Counted from the first letter of the stretch, positions 17,179-26,480 are shown. The stretch: 64,000 nucleotides of DNA from an uncultured Granulosicoccaceae bacterium (GCA_937922945.1 CAKZUP010000089.1:1-64000), one strand, 5' to 3'. Notes: a model not told the origin generated them from the sequence alone. Numbers and translations are program-made.

Positions 17179-17219
17179 CCTGCAGTTTTTATAATCTGAA
17201 GTTGTATAGCAACCTCTTC

Positions 17220-17918
17220 CTATGATGAATGCAACGCAAATTGCAATGCTGCTTTTGCATGAAGCTCAGTTGTATCGAACGCCTTTACAGGCACGTCGTT
17301 GGCGGATAACAGTAAGCCAACTTCGGTGCAACCGAAGATAACGCCATCAGCGCCGTCGTTTACGGCATCTTGAACAATTCTCTGATATTGCTGCCGAGAT
17401 TTTGTTTCGATAATACCTTGGCAGAGTTCATTGTAAATAATGTTATGTACTACAGTGCGGTCGCCTTCATTTGGCACCAAGACATTAATTCCGTGTTTAT
17501 TGTGCAGATGACCTTTATAAAAATCCTGCTCCATTGTGTAGCGTGTGGCTAGCAGTAACGGTTTTTGTATTTTGGCTTCTTTAATTGCCGTGGCTGTTGC
17601 ATCAGCGATATGGATAAGCGGAATATCGACAGAGGCTGCAACCGCGTCTGCCATTTTATGCATGGTGTTCGTGCATATGATGATGCACTGAGCGCCACCG
17701 AGCTGTAATCGATTAGCGGCGTCTACCATTGCGCTGGTCGCTGCGGTCCAATCGTTGTTTGCCTGCATGGCTTCAATTTCGGCAAAATCGAATGACCAAA
17801 GCAGTAGCTGCGCTGAATGTAATCCGCCGCATTGCTCGCGGGTTAGGCGGTTGAGCAATTGGTAGTACACCACGGTACTCTCCCAGCTCATTCCACCAAT
17901 AAGTCCAATGGTTTTCAT
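17220..17918 (-). CDS. Amino-acid racemase of the YgeA-type Asp/Glu racemase family
   Basis: The N-terminal 'MKTIGLIGGMSWESTVVYYQ' is the hallmark of the YgeA/aspartate racemase branch. The two catalytic cysteines lie in 'CIIICTNTMHKM' (about residue 83) and 'IFGCTEVGLL' (about residue 197). It is cofactor-independent and cytoplasmic. E. coli YgeA is a broad-specificity racemase, and similar breadth is likely here. Length 232 is normal. It converges on the LysR gene. An intrinsic terminator for the next upstream minus-strand gene lies just 15-40 bp before its start, so it must have its own promoter within that short interval or depend on readthrough. Confidence 0.88.
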   Translation of the reverse strand: MKTIGLIGGMSWESTVVYYQLLNRLTREQCGGLHSAQLLLWSFDFAEIEAMQANNDWTAATSAMVDAANRLQLGGAQCIIICTNTMHKMADAVAASVDIPLIHIADATATAIKEAKIQKPLLLATRYTMEQDFYKGHLHNKHGINVLVPNEGDRTVVHNIIYNELCQGIIETKSRQQYQRIVQDAVNDGADGVIFGCTEVGLLLSANDVPVKAFDTTELHAKAALQFALHSS

Positions 17919-17932
17919 GCGGAAACTATAGC

Positions 17933-17959
17933 AAAAAAAAAGGCCGCCTAAGCGACCTT
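17933..17959 (-). terminator. Intrinsic terminator, minus strand
   Basis: On the minus strand AAGGTCGC-ttag-GCGGCCTT (8-bp stem, one G:U) runs straight into nine U residues. It would end the transcript of the small membrane-peptide gene at 18041-18172. Confidence 0.8.
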
Positions 17960-18040
17960 GATCAGTAATGTGTTCCGCGGAGCAGTAATGAGAATGTCTG
18001 AATGTTTAGGGACTTTCTACGCCGCCACTATTGTGAAATA

Positions 18041-18172
18041 TTAATCTTCAATTTTTGTTGCTTTGCCTGCATTTTGTAACTTGGGCTTCACTTTGTCATG
18101 GTACATCTGTTTTACCATGTCCCAGTTTCTACCTACCCACCAACCGATGCCTAACCAAATAATAAACGACAT
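18041..18172 (-). CDS. 43-residue membrane peptide, function unknown
   Basis: The track lists an 81-residue frame. The Met at 18172 has a near-perfect Shine-Dalgarno sequence (GGAGGG, 6-7 nt upstream), so I call a 43-residue product. It has one hydrophobic helix (residues 2-13, 'SFIIWLGIGWWVG') followed by a charged, Lys-rich tail ending KATKIED. A dedicated intrinsic terminator lies downstream, so this looks like a monocistronic small-protein gene. No family recognised. Confidence 0.6.
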   Translation of the reverse strand: MSFIIWLGIGWWVGRNWDMVKQMYHDKVKPKLQNAGKATKIED

Positions 18173-18473
18173 AATATGCCCTCCGAAAGTTTTAATGTGC
18201 TTGCGCACGCTAGATGAATCTGTCGCGCACAACGAAATCTGTGAAAAGAAATTGGATCTATATACAAACCAGTAAATTACTGCCATTGGTCGTATCTACT
18301 AGCCCGTTAGTTAACACGTCATTGACGTGTAACCAACTTTGGCCTTAACCAAGGAACAATAGGGGCGAAAACTTACTTTTCAACAGGTTACCAGCGCTTG
18401 CGCTGGCTGCGCAAGCGTAGTAATGCGGGGATCCTGCAAATAAGCGTTAACTCTTACAGACGGTAACGTTTGC
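18173..18473. other. 301-bp intergenic region with a hairpin at 18310-18333
   Basis: No gene seen. ACACGTC-att-GACGTGT forms a 7-bp stem, extended by GTT/AAC past a bulge, and CCTT-aacc-AAGG follows shortly after. Neither is followed by a U-run. They lie between the 3' end of the ETF-QO gene and the promoter region of the small membrane-peptide gene, and may be a weak terminator. Confidence 0.4.
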
Positions 18474-20132
18474 TCACATGTTGGGGTAGTTCGGACCACC
18501 GCCACCTTCCGGTGTAACCCAAGTAATGTTTTGACTGGGGTCTTTAATATCGCAGGTTTTACAGTGTATGCAGTTCTGAGAGTTAATCTGGAACTTGGGA
18601 ATATCATCTTCCACCACGACTTCATACACGCCCACTGGACAGTAACGTTGTGCAGGCTCCGCAAACTTGGGCAAGTTTTCCTTGATGGGTATGCTTGGGT
18701 CGGCCAAGGTCAGGTGCACCGGTTGGTTTTCTTCGTGATTGGTGCTCGATAGAAACACCGACGACGCTTTGTCGAAGCTGATTTTGCCGTCCGGTCGCGG
18801 GTAGCTTATTGGACGACAGCTATCAGCGCGCTTCAGCGTTTCATGGTCAGGAATATCGTCGCGCAGTTTGAATGGCAGTTTGCCGCCAAAAATATTCTGG
18901 TCAACGAAGTTGTATCCCCCACCCAGAAACATGCCGAACTTGTGCATGGCAGGTCCGAAGTTTTTAGTTGATTCGAGTTCGTCGTACACCCAACTGGCTT
19001 TGAAGTTATCAGCGTACTGCGTAGCATCAATGGCACGGTTATCACCTTTGGCTAGTTCGGCGGCCAGAGTTTCCGCTGCGATCATGCCGGACTTCATAGC
19101 GGTATGGGTACCTTTGATTTTTGCAAAGTTCAGTGTGCCTGCATCGCAACCAACGAGAAGCGCACCAGGCATGTGCATGCGCGGCAGCGAATTCAATCCA
19201 CCTTTAATAACAGCGCGGGCACCATAGCTGACGCGCTTTCCACCTTCAAGCTGCTTTGCAATAAGCGGGTGGTGTTTAAACCGTTGAAATTCATCGAAGG
19301 TGCTCAAGTGTGGATTGGAGTAGTTCAGGTCGATGACTAGACCCACCACGACTTGATTGTCTTCAAGATGATATAAAAAAGAGCCGCCAGTGGTTTTCGT
19401 TTCATTTAATGGCCACCCTGTACCATGCAGAACGAGGCCTGGTTTGTGTAACTTGGGGTCGACTTCCCATAGCTCTTTCAAGCCAATGCCATAATGTTGC
19501 GGAGAACAACCTTCGTCCAGTTTGAATTTGCGGATGAGTTCTTTACCTAAATGCCCGCGACAGCCTTCGGCAAAAATGGTGTACTTCGCGTGCAGCTCCA
19601 TGCCGACCTCATGACTGTCCTTTGGTTCGCCGTTTGCATCCAGACCCATGTCACCGGTGGCAACACCTTTAACGCTACCATCGTCGTTATACAGAATTTC
19701 AGCAGCGGCAAACCCGGGGAATATTTCAACGCCCAGGCTCTCTGCCTGTTCACCTAGCCAGCGCGTCAGGTTGCCCAGGCTTGCGATGTAGTTACCATGG
19801 TTATGCATGGTTTTCGGCGCCATCCAGTTCGGTACTTTAAACGCACCATCGGGCTTGGTGAACAGATAAATCTCATCGTTGGTTACTGCTGTTTTTAACG
19901 GAGCGCCCATCTCTTTCCAGTCAGGGAACAGCTCGTTCATGGCGCGCGGTTCTATTACAGCACCGGATAATATGTGCGCACCCACTTCAGAGCCTTTTTC
20001 GAGCACAACAACGCTGATTTCCTGTTCTTTTTCTTGCGCAATTTGCATGAGCCGGCACGCTGTGCTGAGCCCGGCAGGCCCTGCGCCAACAATTACAACA
20101 TCGAATTCCATCGATTCGCGTTCAGTAGTCAT
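18474..20132 (-). CDS. Electron transfer flavoprotein-ubiquinone oxidoreductase (ETF-QO)
   Basis: Passes electrons from reduced ETF (fatty-acid and amino-acid dehydrogenases) to ubiquinone at the inner membrane. The FAD motif 'DVVIVGAGPAGLSTACRL' lies at the N-terminus. The family-specific 'GAHILSGAVIEPRAMNELFPDW' and 'FAEGCRGHLGK' follow. The C-terminal 4Fe-4S site is intact, with Cys in 'QNCIHCKTCDIKDPSQNITWVTPEGGGGPNYPNM'. At 552 residues it is full length. The ETF alpha/beta genes are not in the window. The gene fits the CoA-catabolic genes at 30-37 kb, and those and the demethylase-type oxidoreductase could supply ETF electrons. Confidence 0.96.
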   Translation of the reverse strand: MTTERESMEFDVVIVGAGPAGLSTACRLMQIAQEKEQEISVVVLEKGSEVGAHILSGAVIEPRAMNELFPDWKEMGAPLKTAVTNDEIYLFTKPDGAFKVPNWMAPKTMHNHGNYIASLGNLTRWLGEQAESLGVEIFPGFAAAEILYNDDGSVKGVATGDMGLDANGEPKDSHEVGMELHAKYTIFAEGCRGHLGKELIRKFKLDEGCSPQHYGIGLKELWEVDPKLHKPGLVLHGTGWPLNETKTTGGSFLYHLEDNQVVVGLVIDLNYSNPHLSTFDEFQRFKHHPLIAKQLEGGKRVSYGARAVIKGGLNSLPRMHMPGALLVGCDAGTLNFAKIKGTHTAMKSGMIAAETLAAELAKGDNRAIDATQYADNFKASWVYDELESTKNFGPAMHKFGMFLGGGYNFVDQNIFGGKLPFKLRDDIPDHETLKRADSCRPISYPRPDGKISFDKASSVFLSSTNHEENQPVHLTLADPSIPIKENLPKFAEPAQRYCPVGVYEVVVEDDIPKFQINSQNCIHCKTCDIKDPSQNITWVTPEGGGGPNYPNM

Positions 20133-20193
20133 AGTGGTTACCCAAGTAGTTCTTGTTAATGAGTGCGACCGTTTTGTTATCGGTTAAGGTCAA

Positions 20194-21600
20194 TTAAAAT
20201 TTATCGAGTGCCAGCAGGTCGGTAGTTCTGCCTTTCTTGGCGGGATAAGCGCGCGCACCATGTACTTTGCGAAGGCGCTTTGCCAGCACTTTTTGTGCTT
20301 TCTTTTCACCGTGAACCAACAACACGGGTGGTGTTGATTTAAAGCCAGCATACCAGTCCATCATACCTTGTTGGTCAGCGTGTGCCGATAGTCCACCGAC
20401 CGTATGAATCTGGGCCGCAACCTTGATGCGTTGTCCCCACAATTTAATGAAAGGCTCGCCGTCGACCAGCTTACGGCCAGTGGAACCAGGAGACTGGTAG
20501 CCTGCAATAATCACGTGGCATTCCGGTTTCCATACATTGTGTTTCAGGTGATGGCGAATTCGTCCGCCAGTGCACATACCGCTACCAGCGATAACGATAG
20601 CGCCGGATTGAATGCGATTGACCGCCATGGATTCTTCCGGTGACTTGGTGAACGCAAGGTTGGGCATATTCAACAGCGGGCCATGTTCTTCGTAGTAGGC
20701 TGCAGCGGTTTCATCGTACAGCGCGGTGTGCTTCAGATAGATTTCCGAAGCTTCGATGGCCATCGGGCTATCGAGAAAAATCTTCCACTTATCAAGACCC
20801 CATTCGTTGAAATAACGCGCGAACATATACAGAATCATTTGACTTCGACCCACTGAAAAAGCGGGTATCAATATATTGCCCTTGCTGTTTTTTACCGCTT
20901 CTGCAATGTGGCTCACTTCATCAAAGGTATCAGACCAATCACGGTGCAGGCGATTGCCATAGGTGCTTTCCATTAGCACCAGATCTGCATGGTCCAGGTA
21001 CGTGAAGTCGCGCAGTATGGGGGCACCACGATGACCCAGGTCACCGCTGAAAACAACTGTTCGGGTCTGGTCACCCTCTGTTAGTGTCAGTTCAACGATA
21101 GCCGACCCCAATATGTGGCCAGCATCGAATAGTCGAATACTGACGCCATCGATAACCTCTTGGGTCTGTTCGTAGCGAACCGTACGGAAACGCTTCAGCG
21201 TTTGCTCAACATCTTGTCTGGAGTACAGAGGCTCCAATGGTGGCTTGCCTTTGCGCGCGCGAATTTTATTGCGAAACTGCACATCGCGTTCATTCAGGCT
21301 TGCTGAATCCTTGAGAAGCACGTTGCATAAATCGCTGCTGGCTTCGTGTGTATAAATCGGACCTTTAAATCCGAAGCGGATTAGCATGGGTAGTCTGCCA
21401 CTGTGGTCGATGTGCGCATGGCTAAGCACCACAGCATCCAACGTGGCAGGATCGAACGGGAAGCCATCATGATTGCGCAACTCGTCTTTGGAGCGGCCCT
21501 GAATCAATCCGCAATCGAGTAACACCTTTCGGTCTCCCACTTCGAGTAGGTGGCAAGATCCGGTAACTTCTTCGGCAGCGCCGTAACTGGTCAATTTCAT
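20194..21600 (-). CDS. MBL-fold / beta-CASP RNA-processing-type hydrolase
   Basis: Metallo-beta-lactamase motif 2 'LSHAHIDHSGRLP' (HxHxDH, residues 61-66) binds two zinc ions. A beta-CASP domain follows with 'LMESTYGNRLH', 'IPAFSVGRSQMILY' and 'IAGSGMCTGGRIRHHL', and the C-terminal motif is 'VGGLSAHADQQGM'. The family (YSH1/CPSF73-like) is an RNA or DNA nuclease family, but the bacterial substrate is not established. I replaced the track's start, which adds 47 residues of non-homologous sequence, with the ATG before KLTSYGAAEEVTG, the normal family N-terminus (468 residues). The neighbour rlmKL diverges. Confidence 0.88.
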   Translation of the reverse strand: MKLTSYGAAEEVTGSCHLLEVGDRKVLLDCGLIQGRSKDELRNHDGFPFDPATLDAVVLSHAHIDHSGRLPMLIRFGFKGPIYTHEASSDLCNVLLKDSASLNERDVQFRNKIRARKGKPPLEPLYSRQDVEQTLKRFRTVRYEQTQEVIDGVSIRLFDAGHILGSAIVELTLTEGDQTRTVVFSGDLGHRGAPILRDFTYLDHADLVLMESTYGNRLHRDWSDTFDEVSHIAEAVKNSKGNILIPAFSVGRSQMILYMFARYFNEWGLDKWKIFLDSPMAIEASEIYLKHTALYDETAAAYYEEHGPLLNMPNLAFTKSPEESMAVNRIQSGAIVIAGSGMCTGGRIRHHLKHNVWKPECHVIIAGYQSPGSTGRKLVDGEPFIKLWGQRIKVAAQIHTVGGLSAHADQQGMMDWYAGFKSTPPVLLVHGEKKAQKVLAKRLRKVHGARAYPAKKGRTTDLLALDKF

Positions 21601-21739
21601 GGTGTTTGGGTCAGGTCTTTTGCAATTGAATAGGGCTGGATGTCCGGTATTACAGGCTATAGTGCAGAGACTGTGCCTCCGGTGAGTGCGGTTATGTTCG
21701 CACGGACACATCCTCGGGTTAAAATAGCGATATAACCCC

Positions 21740-21763
21740 ATTATAGCCTGCCAAAATCAGGCT
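21740..21763 (-). promoter_or_regulatory. TATAAT box and small hairpin in the divergent MBL/rlmKL promoter region
   Basis: On the minus strand CTATAATGG offers a consensus -10 about 140 bp before the MBL start. A perfect 6-bp inverted repeat (AGCCTG-ccaaaat-CAGGCT) overlaps its upstream edge, where an operator could lie. No convincing -35 was found. Confidence 0.3.
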
Positions 21764-21785
21764 CCACAGCCTTACAAATTACCTG

Positions 21786-24203
21786 ATGCCAGCGAACCAA
21801 TCACTATATGCGACCTGCGCCGCTGGACTCCAGCATTTGCTGGCCCGCGAACTAACCGATTTGGGCGCGCGCTCGGTATCCACGGCGGGTGCCGGTGTCC
21901 GTTTCGAGGCGGAGCTGCCAATGGCCTATATGGCCTGTTTGTGGTCTCGATTGGCGAACCGTGTGTTGTTGCCAATCCATTCAGGCGCTGCTGACTCTCC
22001 AGAGGCGCTTTATACGCTTGTCAGAGAAGTCGATTGGTCAAAGCACATGTCATTGAAGGGCACATTGGCGGTTGATTTTTTTACGGCCAACTCAAATATA
22101 ACGCACTCGCAGTATGGGGCGTTAAAAGTCAAAGATGCTGTTGTTGACCAATTTCGCGAAGCCACCGGTGAGCGTCCGAACGTCGAGCGTGAGACCCCTG
22201 ATCTGCGAATTAATGTGTATCTGTTCAGAAATAAGGCGCGAATTGCCATCGATTTATCCGGCAGTAGTCTGCATCGCAGGGGATATAGAGAGCAGGCAGG
22301 GCCGGCACCGATAAAAGAGAATCTTGCCGCAGCACTGCTATTGCAGTGCAATTGGCCCGAACGGGCGGAACGCAGTGAACCGTTTATCGATCCGCTGTGT
22401 GGTTCTGGCACTTTGGTTATTGAAGCCGCCATGATGGCTTGCCATATAGCACCCGGTCTCAAGCGGACCCATTATGGCTTCACCGGTTGGTTGGGGCATG
22501 ATGAATCTGCGTGGCATGGCGTGCTAAGCGATGCTCAAGCGCGTGTTCGTAGAGCACCTTGTGATATTGGTGGTGCTGACAAAGACACGAAAGCGATTGC
22601 CATTGCTATCGAGAATGCGGAGCTAGCGGGAGTTGCCGATGCGGTCAATTTTACTAGCGGCAACGTCTTGACGCAGGGCTTGAGCGTGCCTGTCGCGCAA
22701 GGGCTGGTGTTGTCGAATCCCCCTTATGGCCAACGGCTTGATATCGATGCTGATTTCTACCGACAGTTAGGCAGTGCGCTGAGCGCCAGCTACGCAGGTT
22801 GGCATTGTGGCTTGTTTACCGACATCGATGCGCCAATAAGGCAAACCCGATTGCCGCTTAAATCCAGCTTGCCAGCACGTAATGGCGCAATTGAATGCGC
22901 ACTGTATGAAGGCCGGATACCCGATGCATCTACTGGCGGTCTTCATTTACAGAGCGATACGCCAGTAGCTTCATCAGAGGGCGCTCAGCAGCCGTCAAAC
23001 GTATGGGCTCAGGCGAGTTTAAATCGAACAACAAACAGTGCTGAAGGTGATGGGGCTGAAGATACTGAGGCGTCGATGTTGTCGGAGACGAATAGCACGC
23101 AGGGCACAGCATGGCCTGCTGGCGCTGATGCCACACCATTTGTAAACCGTCTGAAAAAAAATCTCAAGCGATTAAAATCCTGGCAAAAGCGTGAATCCAT
23201 CAATGCGTATCGTGTGTATGATGCAGACCTTCCGGAGTTTGCGGTTGCCATTGATATATATGATTGCGACCAAAGGCACGTCGTGGTTCAGGAATATCAA
23301 GCGCCTGCAACAGTTAATGTGGCCATGGCTGCCGCGCGCTTACGTGCTGTATTAGACGCTGTGCCAGCCACGTTAAATGTTGATGTCAGCTGCATGCACG
23401 TAAAAGTCAGGGAGAAACAATCCGGCTTGGCCCAATATGAAAAGCAAGCCTCGAGTAAGGTGACCGGATTGGTGGAAGAGTTTGGCTACCGGCTGGAATG
23501 TAACTTTAGTGACTATCTTGATACAGGTGTTTTTCTGGATCACCGTAAAGTACGTGAGTTTATTCATAAAAATGCCGACGCAAAGCGCTTTCTGAATTTA
23601 TTCTCATACACCGGCAGCGCGACTATCGCTGCGGCGACAGGTGGTGCCAATTCGAGCGTATCCGTTGATCTGTCGAATCGCTACTCACAATGGTTAACAC
23701 GGAACCTTGCCCACAACCGACTGGACGACAAACAACATCAGGTTGTTAAGAGTGATGTCAATCTTTGGCTTAAGGAAAACCAGCGGGAACGCTTTGACTT
23801 GATTTTGCTCGATCCGCCAACATTTTCTAATTCTACTGGTATAGATGCAGATTGGAATGTGCAGCGCGATCACACGGCGTGTATTCATGCTTGCATGAGT
23901 ATGTTGGAACCTGACGGCGTATTGGTGTTCTCAAATAATTACCGTCGCTTTAAGTTGGATGCTGCGCTGGGTAACGTGCGTGGTGCCGGGCAAGCAAAAC
24001 ACCAGGCGAGGCGCGAGGGCTCGACAGAACAACGCAGCAAGAATTCGGTGCACAACAAGCAGTCTGATAAGCGAGCTAATTCAGGCCCTGCAGTGAATGC
24101 TGTGCAGTATGATATTGAAGACAAGACGCATTGGTCGCTCGATCAGGATTTTCAGCGAAATAGTCGTATTCACCAATGTTGGTTTATCCGGCACAGTAAG
24201 TAG
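21786..24203 (+). CDS. rlmL: Bifunctional 23S rRNA methyltransferase RlmKL
   Basis: Two fused SAM methyltransferases. The N-terminal RlmL part, with a THUMP region (about residues 45-155) and 'DPLCGSGTLVIEAAM' and 'LSNPPYGQRL', makes m2G2445. The C-terminal RlmK part, with 'LNLFSYTGSATIAAATGGA' and 'LLDPPTFSNST', makes m7G2069 (E. coli numbering). At 805 residues it is about 100 longer than E. coli RlmKL. The excess is a Ser/Thr/Gln-rich linker between the halves (about residues 385-445) and a basic insertion (about 740-785, rich in Lys/Arg/Gln) just before the conserved 'WSLDQDFQRNSRIHQCWFI' end. The insertions keep frame, so the gene is probably functional. Confidence 0.95.
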   Translation: MPANQSLYATCAAGLQHLLARELTDLGARSVSTAGAGVRFEAELPMAYMACLWSRLANRVLLPIHSGAADSPEALYTLVREVDWSKHMSLKGTLAVDFFTANSNITHSQYGALKVKDAVVDQFREATGERPNVERETPDLRINVYLFRNKARIAIDLSGSSLHRRGYREQAGPAPIKENLAAALLLQCNWPERAERSEPFIDPLCGSGTLVIEAAMMACHIAPGLKRTHYGFTGWLGHDESAWHGVLSDAQARVRRAPCDIGGADKDTKAIAIAIENAELAGVADAVNFTSGNVLTQGLSVPVAQGLVLSNPPYGQRLDIDADFYRQLGSALSASYAGWHCGLFTDIDAPIRQTRLPLKSSLPARNGAIECALYEGRIPDASTGGLHLQSDTPVASSEGAQQPSNVWAQASLNRTTNSAEGDGAEDTEASMLSETNSTQGTAWPAGADATPFVNRLKKNLKRLKSWQKRESINAYRVYDADLPEFAVAIDIYDCDQRHVVVQEYQAPATVNVAMAAARLRAVLDAVPATLNVDVSCMHVKVREKQSGLAQYEKQASSKVTGLVEEFGYRLECNFSDYLDTGVFLDHRKVREFIHKNADAKRFLNLFSYTGSATIAAATGGANSSVSVDLSNRYSQWLTRNLAHNRLDDKQHQVVKSDVNLWLKENQRERFDLILLDPPTFSNSTGIDADWNVQRDHTACIHACMSMLEPDGVLVFSNNYRRFKLDAALGNVRGAGQAKHQARREGSTEQRSKNSVHNKQSDKRANSGPAVNAVQYDIEDKTHWSLDQDFQRNSRIHQCWFIRHSK

Positions 24204-24233
24204 TTTTTCGTTGCTCGATATCATTACCGGCAT

Positions 24234-24274
24234 AGTGATTACGTGATCAAGTGAACCAGTGATTAAGTGATCAA
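24234..24274 (+). repeat. Two 17-bp direct repeats upstream of sohB
   Basis: AGTGATTACGTGATCAA and AGTGATTAAGTGATCAA (one mismatch) are spaced 24 bp start to start, and each contains the palindrome TGATCA. They lie about 120-160 bp before the sohB start. They look like a duplicated operator or a short duplication; no known regulator site was recognised. Confidence 0.7.
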
Positions 24275-24391
24275 TTGTTATTTAAGTGTTGTTTGGTCAA
24301 TACGTGTTGTTGGTTTTACACGACGTTAGGCCAAACCAAATTTTTATTTGTTGGTGTTCGTTTTTATTAACTGTTATTAGGAGAAAGCCTG

Positions 24392-25486
24392 GTGGGTGAA
24401 TTTTTTGCAAGCTATGGACTGTTTTTACTCAAAGTCATCACTTTTCTAATCGCTATTCTCATTGTGATCTTTGCTATTACCATGGCGAGCACTCGTGGCC
24501 GTAAATCCGGTAAGGACGGGCGTATCGAAATTACCAATCTAAACGAACACTATGAAGACTTGAAAGAGTCTCTGTCTTTTTCTCTGCTTGATGATGAGGC
24601 GCAGAAAATGGCCTTGAAAGAGAAAAAAGCCGAAGAAAAGGCGGAGCGCAAAGCCAAAAAAGCGGCTGCAAAAAAGGCCAAAAAGCAACGTGGCGATGGT
24701 GAAACCCTGGTTGATGAGCCAGGTAAAAACCGCGTTTATGTCATGGATTTTGATGGTGATATTCGGGCCAGTGCCGTGGAGAATATGCGTCGTGAAATTA
24801 CCGCAATTCTCACCACGGCTGAAGATAATGATGAGGTCGTGCTTCGATTGGAAAGTGGTGGTGGCATGGTGACAAGCTACGGCCTTGCCGCATCGCAGCT
24901 TGACCGCATTCGTGATAAGAACGTACCCCTGACTATTTGCGTAGACAAAGTCGCTGCCAGTGGAGGGTACATGATGGCATGCGTTGCAGATAAACTCATT
25001 GCCGCACCGTTTGCGGTGCTCGGCTCGATTGGCGTGGTTGCGCAAATTCCGAATTTTCATCGGTTGCTTAAGCAATTTAATATTGACTTTGAAATGCTCA
25101 CTGCGGGTAAATACAAGCGCACGCTCACCATGTTTGGTGAGAATACTGATGAGGGACGAGAGAAATTCATTGAAGATATTGAACGCATACACACTCAATT
25201 TAAACAATATGTTCATGATCGCCGACCAAGTTTGGATATAGAACAAGTCGCTACTGGCGAGATATGGTCAGGTCAGGACGTGTTGGATCTGGCACTGGCG
25301 GATGAATTGCAAACCAGTGATGCATACCTCATGGGCCGAAGCGATGAGGCCGAAGTAATTCAGGTAAAATTCAAGAAAAAGAAACCGATGTCAGAGCGTT
25401 TTTCCATTGGTATACAAAATACCGCAGATGGTTTACTCATGCGTTGGGTAGACAGGGCGTTCAAAGCGAGGTTTGAGTTGCATTGA
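24392..25486 (+). CDS. sohB: SohB-type S49 peptidase, inner-membrane anchored
   Basis: An N-terminal TM helix (about residues 8-30) precedes a Lys/Glu/Ala-rich coiled region (about 65-100, 'EKKAEEKAERKAKKAAAKKAKK') and an S49 protease domain. The nucleophile is the Ser in 'AASGGYMMACVADKL', and the catalytic Lys lies in 'TAGKYKRTLTMFGEN'. Length 364 agrees with E. coli SohB (349). It is a probable periplasm-facing quality-control protease. The start is GTG with TTAGGAG upstream. The 3' end runs just ahead of a VOC gene. Confidence 0.92.
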   Translation: MGEFFASYGLFLLKVITFLIAILIVIFAITMASTRGRKSGKDGRIEITNLNEHYEDLKESLSFSLLDDEAQKMALKEKKAEEKAERKAKKAAAKKAKKQRGDGETLVDEPGKNRVYVMDFDGDIRASAVENMRREITAILTTAEDNDEVVLRLESGGGMVTSYGLAASQLDRIRDKNVPLTICVDKVAASGGYMMACVADKLIAAPFAVLGSIGVVAQIPNFHRLLKQFNIDFEMLTAGKYKRTLTMFGENTDEGREKFIEDIERIHTQFKQYVHDRRPSLDIEQVATGEIWSGQDVLDLALADELQTSDAYLMGRSDEAEVIQVKFKKKKPMSERFSIGIQNTADGLLMRWVDRAFKARFELH

Positions 25487-25514
25487 GTTTGAGCGCGCTA
25501 CTCTGTCAGCTAGC

Positions 25515-25877
25515 ATGATCGATCATTTCAATCTGCCGGTTTCGAATCTTTTAACCAGCCGAAATTTCTACAAAACCGTGATGCACACACTGGGGCTTGA
25601 GATTCTGGTTGAAGAGACTGATGCTATCGGTTTCGGGCAGGAGAGTTGGACTTTCGGGATTGTAGAAGAATCATCGCCGTTTGTGCCGATACACCTAGCG
25701 TTCAGAGCCAACTCACGTTCTCAAGTTAATGCGTTCTACCTTGCTGCAATGAAAGCAGGCGGTCGCGATAACGGACCGCCTGGCGTTCGAGCGGAGTATG
25801 GGCCGAATTACTATTCGGCTTATGTTCTGGATATTGATGGGCACAATGTTGAAGCCGTGTGCCGGGATGAGGCCTAG
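25515..25877 (+). CDS. VOC (glyoxalase/dioxygenase fold) family protein
   Basis: A single vicinal-oxygen-chelate domain of 120 residues. It has metal-ligand candidates His4 ('MIDHFNLPVSNL') and Glu near the C-terminus ('DIDGHNVEAVCRD'), and the typical 'FYKTVMHTLGLEILVEE'. Such proteins include glyoxalases, dioxygenases and antibiotic-binding proteins; the substrate is unknown. The ORF-track start overlaps the sohB end; I use the next Met, which matches the family. It converges on the cupin gene 20 bp away. Confidence 0.8.
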   Translation: MIDHFNLPVSNLLTSRNFYKTVMHTLGLEILVEETDAIGFGQESWTFGIVEESSPFVPIHLAFRANSRSQVNAFYLAAMKAGGRDNGPPGVRAEYGPNYYSAYVLDIDGHNVEAVCRDEA

Positions 25878-25897
25878 TATTGAAACACGGTTGAGGT

Positions 25898-26278
25898 TTA
25901 AATACGCACCACTTTTGCTGCCGTTTTTTCATCGCCTGTATTCGGCGTGCCAGCAGGCTCGATTAGCAGTAAATGGGTTTCTTCAGCAGCAGATGTGCAG
26001 TGCTCAACACCTTTTGGAATAACGTACATTTCTCCCGCAGCAAGTTTTATATCCTCCTGCTCCTTTAAATGTATGGTCAGCTCACCGGAGAGCACCAGAA
26101 AAAAATCGTCGGTATCATCGTGTTTGTGCCAATTAAATTCGCCAAGCACTTTAACTACCATGACATCATGGCCGTTAAATGCGGCAACCGATTTCGGGCT
26201 CCAGTGTTCGTTAAATGTCTTGAGTTTTTCATTCAAGTTTATTGCTTGTGCGTCCAATCTCGTTCTCCCTGTACTCAT
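25898..26278 (-). CDS. Cupin-domain protein
   Basis: A small (126 residues) single-domain cupin. It has the metal-binding motif 'FNWHKHDDTDDFFLVLSGEL' (His, His, and a Glu/Asp position) and the second motif 'MYVIPKGVEHCTSAAEE'. It resembles the cupins annotated as mannose-6-phosphate isomerase-like or oxalate-binding. No partner gene indicates a substrate. Its promoter lies in the 200-bp gap before the DUF2461 gene, on the opposite strand. Confidence 0.85.
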   Translation of the reverse strand: MSTGRTRLDAQAINLNEKLKTFNEHWSPKSVAAFNGHDVMVVKVLGEFNWHKHDDTDDFFLVLSGELTIHLKEQEDIKLAAGEMYVIPKGVEHCTSAAEETHLLLIEPAGTPNTGDEKTAAKVVRI

Positions 26279-26480
26279 CTGTAAAGTTCGCTGCTGTAAA
26301 GTTCGCTGCAGATTTCGCGCTATCCTAGATAAAAGTTTAGCGAATTAATTCAGCGGTCAATTAAGTTAATCTATGGTTGCTACCGCTGGATTGCAATAAG
26401 ACAGCTCAGGTTCAAACACCCTAGCCAAAGTGATAGGATGATAGGCAAGCTGTTTTTTTTTAAATAGTCGTGAGGGTGTC

